NCBI GenBank assembly: GCA_029962745.1
Contig: CM057160.1
Span: 3,726,433 to 3,790,432 of the forward strand
Source of the DNA: Echinometra lucunter
Lineage: Eukaryota; Echinodermata; Echinoidea; Camarodonta; Echinometridae
Direction of reading: 5' to 3'
Length of the DNA: 64,000 nucleotides
Shown here: one piece after another, positions 57,850 to 64,000 of the stretch
Numbering within the stretch: the stretch's first letter is position 1
Layout of the letters: each line of letters starts with the position of its first letter
Made by a program: the position numbers and the translations under genes
Notes under the pieces: model-generated
Told to the model about the DNA's origin: nothing
Database searches by the model: none
Seen by the model: only the letters and a program-made list of their open reading frames with translations

Positions 57850-58800
57850 ATACATAATCTTATGTTTGAAGAGCAAATGAAACGGTGCTTTTCCTTGAGC
57901 ACAGTGCATTCTTTTTAATCATTTCAATACGTACATGTATTGATAAATCTCTGGTTCTTGTGAAGAAGATGCTAAAAGTGCAGATCGAGTATCCACAGGG
58001 TTTTACAACATAATAAAAGTATAAGACTACAGATCGTGTAAAAAATAGGTCTAGTACCCACTTTACAAAGAGATTAAACAAACCAAAAACCAAAGTGTGA
58101 ATCTTTTGAAGGAGGTGGATTACACACCGCACATTAAGTTTACAGTATCATGAAGCTTCTTATAACTATATGTATTATACAGTAAAGAATACATGTACAA
58201 AGAGGTTACTATATACATGTATGCAACATCATACAGAGCAGGTATGCGATATATTCTGGGGATGTATGTATTCCCGAATCGAATTCCAGATAAACTTTGA
58301 TGAAATCTGTGGTTTTTGCTTTCAAAAGTTAAACCAGATCAGTGCACCCACCCCAGAACTGTCATAACCCATACCATTAGCCACCCCGCATCCCTGTAAA
58401 CGATCCAATTCAATTTGACACGCCTCTCGTTACATGGCGACAACAATATCACAAAGAGTATAAAACCAGAAGGATACAGTATTCTCCTTCATTCAGGGAA
58501 GACAATTATAATTACACACAGTCACAAGTACATATACACGTAGCTTGCTGCTCCCCATATATTGTGTCTGTGGTCACACACGTTGCAAATTAGCTCCAAC
58601 CAAATTTGTGAAATCTAATTTGGCACTTGTCACTCTGGATCACATTCAAACTTTGAGAAGAGTTCAGCAAATGTCTCCTTCACAGAAAGAAAAAAATGAA
58701 TTTGGATTTCTCAGCTTAAGGCTCATCTAGATATCCAGGGACAACCCCCCACGGAAAACCTCCTACGTGCTAATTACCTGATACTTACATGTATAATAAC
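57850..58800. other. Unique non-coding sequence
   Basis: No repeat, exon or RNA gene recognised. Confidence 0.45.
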
Positions 58801-58810
58801 AATATCTGCA

Positions 58811-59015
58811 TTAACACCTCAATATTAGTTCACGCTCAAATAAAAGAGACTTTTGGTGGACCTTGCACAGACAAACTCGTGACATCATATTCTGCGTTAA
58901 CTTTATAAGAATTTGATTGGTCAATACCGTTTTTGCCACCAAGAGGTAAAAAAGATGCTCTCTGCCTTGGCAATTTCTTTTTTTTTTTAACCCCTCAATA
59001 TTCATTTACGTGCAA
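58811..59015 (+). mobile_element. Decayed Harbinger-family relative
   Basis: 58880-58985 is homologous to 27040-27160 (TTCTGCGTTAACTTTATAAG, then GAATTTGATTGGT, then CTGCCTTGGCAA). The segment is framed by a direct repeat of about 28 bp (TAACACCTCAATATTAGTTC and TAACCCCTCAATATTCATTT). No intact terminus. Confidence 0.5.
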
Positions 59016-59500
59016 AAAAAAAAAAACACGGGGGCTTACTGCAGAAGTTGCTGCTTCACACATGAACTAAGCCTTTGGTGTACATGTTCATTTGATTATA
59101 TCCAGAGCAATATACAGAGCAATTTCTTTCATAGTAGTTTTATTAATTGCTCTGTGGGAAACAAATACAGGTACTTCTTCGGCAATACATCAACATGTAC
59201 GTGGATAAAGCACATGTATGTATTTTCTTCCCCATGAGTCACAGTTTAAACCTAGAGATACATTTTTGCAAAATGAAGCACTTATAATTAAGGCTTTTAC
59301 TGTGTGTGTACGCTATAATGCATACAGTGTAGATTGAAAAGACCTTTCTGATAGAGTACATAAATTGAATGCTGGTAAACCTTTATAATATTAAACATTA
59401 TGTTCCTTGAGAGTCTGTAATTCCTTTCTCATAAAAAAAAATCCCACATCATTGCTTAGAGCTTCTAAAACTTCACGCAAGACATATTTTGGATTTTAAA
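59016..59500. other. Unique AT-rich sequence
   Basis: Nothing recognised. Confidence 0.45.
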
Positions 59501-59502
59501 AA

Positions 59503-60515
59503 TGGATTTTTCCACCTCTGATGGGTGGAAAACTCATATTTCTTCAACAGCAAGGAACCTGGATCAATGGATATACAGGGTTCTATTAATGGACATCAAC
59601 AACATCAATAACATGGCCTTGAATGATAGGAGAACAATAGGCCTGTTCAATAATGTATGCAAATCAGTCAATCTTTTAATTGCTTTACAGTTTACAACCT
59701 AATCAAAGACACACCATTGTTTTATGTACAAATCCATAGCCAAAGCTACAAACAAATAAACATTTTGAAATAAAAAGGGATTTTTCTCTTTATTATTGGG
59801 TGGAAAACTGATACACCTTCACAAGCAAGTCATCAGGCTTGAAGGATGTACAGGATTCTATTGAGTGGATAGAGCTGCATCAACAAACACGGCCTTGAAA
59901 GGAGAACAACAAGCATGTTTATTAATGTATGCAAATTAGTATAGGAGGTAAATCATTTCATTTTGTTATACCCAAAGCAAAAACACTCCATCACTTCAAG
60001 AATATTAAAGCTCATGAATACAATGTACATATAGCCAAAGCTACATGTACATTTTGTGAATCAAAAAAGGGATTTTTCCTTCAATGTCGGGTGGAAAACT
60101 GATACATCTTCACGAGCAAATCATCAGGCTTGATGGATGTACACGATTCTATCAAGTGGGTAGAGCTGCATCAACAAACACTGGCCTTGAAAGGAGAACA
60201 ACAAGCTTGTTTACTAATGTATGCAAATCAGTAAATCATTTCAGTGCATTTGTATACCCGAAGCAAAGACACTCCATCGCTTCAAGAATATTAAAGCTCA
60301 TGATTTAGCCAAAGCTACATGTAGGCCTACATGTTGTGAAGCAGAAAAGGGATTTTTCTTTCATTGATGGAAGGAAAACTGATACACCTTGAACGGCCTG
60401 GCATCTGGCTTGATAGATGTATGGGGTTGTGTTGAGTGGGCAGGGCTGCGTCAACAAACGTGGTCTTGAAAAGAGAACAATAGAGTTCAAAAGGTTCACC
60501 AAGGTCATTGCAGGA
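59503..60515 (+). repeat. Tandem array of about 280-bp units, 3.5 copies
   Basis: Units start near 59503, 59777, 60069 and 60349 (GGGATTTTTC-type anchor), a period of 274-292 bp. Shared blocks are GGTGGAAAACTGATACA, TCAGGCTTGA(A/T)GGATGTAC, GCATCAACAAACAC, ACTCCATC(A/G)CTTCAAGAATA and AGCCAAAGCTACATGTA. Units 2 and 3 are most alike; unit 1 is diverged and unit 4 is cut after about 165 bp. The small frames in each unit are not preserved in register. Confidence 0.9.
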
Positions 60516-60519
60516 CAAT

Positions 60520-61090
60520 ACAGGCTTAGGTTAGCCTCACATCAAGGATAACCAGCATCTTTAATAATCTCCTACATATACATTCAGATATGAAGAATAC
60601 TACAAGATAAACATGCATAGGTCTACTGCTACACTATAATATATTTTTAGAAGAAAACAGAAAGTAGACCTTAAAATCCACTGTAAAATTACAGTAAAAG
60701 AAAAACAAAATTATGAATAATTTTTATTTGATTTTGATGTTCCTTTATTTCCATATAAACATCATTACAAATTAACAATTTTTCAACATGTACAGTGTAT
60801 AGTGACAAAAAAATCATACATAGAAAGAAAGATAAGCAAAGTTTGACTTCAAGTCTTAAGAATGTGACTTTTTGTCATTTTGCACTTATATACATTTACT
60901 CTAGAAAGAAAAATATTTTCAGCCATTAATTTTCTTCTATAATTCCATAATTCTGACAATTAATTTCCCCATTTTATAGACCAACAGTTAGTACACATAC
61001 CTCTGATATTACAAAATAGACAGAAAATTTCACACCCATACATGTAGAAATTGATCATGATAATGATTTCAGTTTTTACCTGGTGACTAA
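60520..61090. other. Unique AT-rich sequence
   Basis: Nothing recognised. Confidence 0.45.
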
Positions 61091-61092
61091 GG

Positions 61093-61505
61093 ATGTGTTT
61101 AGTGAGGGAACTCGATTTCTAGAAATCAGAAATGGGTACTTGAGTCGCGAACACAAATCGCGCTCACGATGGGTGGTCTCTCTGGATGTAGTGTTTATCG
61201 TCGCGATCTGCCCATGCCCAGCTGCAAGTGACCCGGCAGTGGAGGTCAAATCTGGCGGGCTTATTACTTTTTATCTCATCCGGAAACAGGAGTCCGAAGT
61301 TCCCAAACGAAACGCGACCAAAGTCGCATTGCGTTTATTGGCACGACTTGAGTTGCCGATCTCGTTCAAATCCCCCTTTTTGCGGAACTCAAGTCCGGTA
61401 CGCTAGTTCGGTAATCAAGTCGCCATCGTGTTAATCAAGGGTAACGGGTAAGCTAGTTCGGAATTTGGGTCGCTTATTAGCCCTCTGTTACCCTCAATAA
61501 ACACG
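61093..61505 (+). mobile_element. TIR element family GT-1, copy 2 (about 413 bp)
   Basis: The ends ATGTGTTTAGTGAGGGAACT and, inverted, CGTGTTTATTGAGGGTAAC. It is near-identical to the reverse complement of 19691-20132. An open frame of 107 codons (61083-61406) parallels the 83-codon frame in the other copy but has no known domain and starts outside the element. Confidence 0.75.
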
Positions 61506-61659
61506 CTCTCAGAATGAATGGTATTATACCCCGGATGGCTTGCATATTAAGTTCTTCCCCATTGGTAATTGGGGATAAAATCCTTACCATATATTTGCAA
61601 AGCAACAAAACAGTATACATGCAGAACCAGGAACCTCAACATTAAGAGAGAGAATTACA

Positions 61660-62103
61660 CAATGGTAATTTTTTTTATATATGATTGAGGATAGAATTCT
61701 AAGAAGAATAACAATAAAAATTTGATTTTCAATCGAAATCAATGCATTTTGGCTAATTTTCTCCTGAAAACTCAAGAGTTGACCAAAAAATTCGAGTATG
61801 AGATATGACGTAAAAGTGGGTACCCAGCTGCACGCACTGCAGTTGTGCTGCACGCTAGACTGTACAATATGTATTATACCTTGCGCGCATTTTGCTAGAA
61901 CTGCACAAGGTACCCACGTCAAAGTGGGTACCCAGTTGAAACTGGGTCACAGCTGAGGGGTCGAAAATATCCTGAAATCTTACCACATTTGGGGGTTTCC
62001 TTGGCAACACGACTTTTTAAAAAACTTTAGGCAGATGATTTTCTGCTAATAAAATCATGCTCTTTTAAATGAACTAACATTGTTTCAGCATTGGGTACCC
62101 CCT
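61660..62103 (+). mobile_element. Repeat family KR, copy 2
   Basis: Homologous along its length to 50491-50942 (shared AATCGAAATCAATGCATTTT, GTACCCAGCT, GGCAGATGATTTTCTGCTAA). The right end is followed by TTAA (62104-62107). The left end is not resolved. Confidence 0.65.
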
Positions 62104-62109
62104 TTAAGA

Positions 62110-62452
62110 GAGAGCATTACCACTGAGCTAGCCATTTTTTTTTTTTTGGGGGGGGTAATTGTTTTTGTTTGTTTGTTTGTTTTTAACATTCAATTAAAAG
62201 GTGAGGACTGGATCTGGCATGTACACGTAATTGACTTAACATGTCAACCTTTACCACTGACCAATATACATATGTCTGCACCCCAAAATAGATAGGTTAT
62301 CCAAGGTCTCTTAGGGTCATTCCAGGTCATTATTTACTGTCAGACCAGGCTAAGCCTTGTGGTCTCTTGGGACCGTGTGGGAATGTCTGTAGTACACTGT
62401 ACATGTATGCATGAGTCACTCAGAACATCACGGATACATGTAGTAGATACAT
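62110..62452. other. Short unique segment
   Basis: Poly(T)/poly(G) junction near 62137-62156 and a (TTTG)n run near 62164-62182. Nothing else seen. Confidence 0.5.
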
Positions 62453-62460
62453 GTACAGTG

Positions 62461-62813
62461 CATGGTTCTCACCAGTACATAACACCCATGGTTCCAATAC
62501 CATGCGTAAAGGGTTTCTGACAAGGAAGAACCATGTGTGAAATTGCTGCACCATGCGTGGCAACAAGGGTAAAAAAAATATTCGAGTATATAATGATAAA
62601 TGTCACAGATTGTTTTGCTTTTTGGCAATGTATTTTTACTTTTATGTCATTAATAGACAACTCCTGCTTACCAAGAAGTATTTTTCATCCTTTTACTATA
62701 GCATATACTGCCGCCATACCTAACTTTAGGTGTTATTCCGCAAAACTTCTGAAACTTCCACGCTTTGCGCAGAGTGGGAACCGTGTGTGGATTTTTTTCT
62801 AGTGAGAATCCTG
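62461..62813 (+). mobile_element. hAT-type MITE family hA-1, copy 3 (353 bp)
   Basis: The flanks GTACAGTG (62453-62460) and ATACAGTG (62814-62821) match at 7 of 8 bases. The body aligns with copies 1 and 2. This copy lacks 12 bp relative to them and has one extra A in an A-run, so its 89-codon frame starts at a different ATG. Confidence 0.85.
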
Positions 62814-62821
62814 ATACAGTG

Positions 62822-64000
62822 TACACCTTGATGTACAAATGATCCATGTGTGTTGTGATATTCCCATCAAAGATTTCTAGTCAATTTTAGTGTAAATATT
62901 TGAAAGAGATGCAATATAACAGCTACACCCTGCCCATACTGTAGCTACATGTAGGGCTCCTGCACCCCCACTGATCTATGCACAATGATCACAGTGCTTT
63001 CTCATGCTTGTTGTGTAAAGAGAATTCTCACTGCAAGCACTGTTTCATGTATGTCGACAATGTTGAAATTTTATGTCACTGACCTGAGATCAAAAATATT
63101 TTTGCTTTTCATTTAATGCTGATGAGCTAAAAGCAAAGGAATCTGACAAATAGTTCTGATGGCCTCGATCCCAAAACTCTATATTGCCTTTAACTCTTAA
63201 GGTCTGTACAGGTGCATGTACATGTTTTGTAGGAAATGTGCTAAAATTTTGAGGGTTTGGATTTAAAATTACAGAGTCCATGTGCCCCATTTACACTGTA
63301 GAGGGAATCCTTGCAACAACCTGAAGAAGTACGAAGGTAATACAGGTATAACAAGATCTCATCCACAGCACGGCCTTCGAGCTACCCCAGAAGGAACTTG
63401 GCTTTCTGTAAAGAGAGAGAGGGTCCTAAAGGCTAACAGAGCTCGGTTTATTTAGAGTCAAGACTCAAGTGTCGTCGTTGACTGGTAGCAAATATTTGAC
63501 AAAATGCCCTAACCTCTGCCCAAAAAATAGGCCAATCATATATTTGAGGAAGACACCTCCGAAATACATGTACAGCCTGCCCTGTCTTGGCACAAAACAA
63601 GCACTTATCCCGTTACTTTTCGGAAATGTCATTCTATAATTGCCATAAATGTCAGATGCCTGCTGAAGGAGTGAAATTTATGAAGCACTCAAGATCAGAT
63701 AATACAGAACATGTATGAGGATCTTCCTACATGTACATGTACAAGGTGAAGTTCCTTGGTTTCTACATGTAAGACACTTCCTATGCAGATTATTTGAAAA
63801 TTTTGTATTCTGAATTTGTCTTTAATATTTTTTCATCAATTAATTTTTCATAATTTTTTTTTTAGAATATAAAAATACAAAATGAAATATTTTATTCAAA
63901 AAATAAAACAAAACAAAGAAACATGATCATTTACAGTTCATTTAATACCATGGTATAGATAACAGTACTCTGTAATAAAAAAAGTCAACGCAGAGAGTAA
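62822..64000. other. Unique non-coding sequence to the window end
   Basis: No element boundary or gene recognised. Several ACATGTACATGT runs (for example near 63731) and AT-rich sequence after 63770. Confidence 0.45.

Noticed and set aside
61083..61406. 107-codon frame as a gene
   Set aside because: It lies in a duplicated TIR element and starts outside it; only shared DNA explains its partner at 19789-20040.

Overview
The window looks like a gene-free, AT-rich stretch of nuclear DNA from a marine deuterostome. An echinoderm, probably a sea urchin, is my best reading. The basis is non-coding sequence crowded with small inverted-repeat transposons of kinds common in echinoderm genomes (termini such as GGGCCCCTGTTTCATAAAA, and a wide-spread CTGTAAA...CGCG element), SINE-like pieces, long pyrimidine and purine tracts, and a striking excess of the palindrome TACATGTA. 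I find no bacterial operons, rRNA, complete tRNA or CRISPR. I find no convincing exon of a host gene on either strand. Almost all open frames come from microsatellites, from hairpin arms or from chance. The window is therefore either a large intron or an intergenic region.

The only recognisable protein-coding remnant is a short transposase N-terminus with a BED-like zinc finger at 55872-56063 (minus strand), inside a 1.6-kb hAT-like element at 54938-56563.

Layout. 1-3000: small inverted-repeat elements and an old array of about 175-bp units with CT tracts, split by a TIR element. 3000-9000: mostly unique sequence with a pogo-like remnant, a tRNA-like SINE, a compact GC-richer block near 6.5-6.96 kb and a piggyBac-type MITE at 7003. 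9000-14100: a 126-bp tandem duplication, a TIR element at 9331, two TTAA/CCC-GGG elements, CT tracts and a palindromic TTAA element. 17700-22600: a cluster of TIR elements (hAT-like, Harbinger-like and two families with GTGTTTA termini). 24500-27250: a TTAA element, microsatellites and a Harbinger relative. 29480-38330: two copies of one 560-bp palindromic element, a large GAA array and an insertion cluster at 34644-36324. 39-50 kb: GGGCC-type fold-back MITEs, a GAAA array of about 420 bp and a near-perfect 279-bp tandem duplication. 50-57.5 kb: the CGCG element, a SINE with a 7SL-like head, a degenerate array, a TTAA element, a SINE with 22-bp head repeats, and the hAT-like element. 57.7-63 kb: a 4-unit array of about 280-bp repeats and second or third copies of families seen earlier.

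The main yield is structural. At least a dozen elements are bounded by TTAA, either with CCC...GGG ends (piggyBac type) or AGG ends (Kolobok/T2 type). Three copies of one hAT-type MITE carry matched 8-bp target duplications (two exact, one with a single mismatch). Several unique GC-richer islands could be regulatory elements. Family assignments rest on termini and target-site duplications read by eye; no database search was possible.
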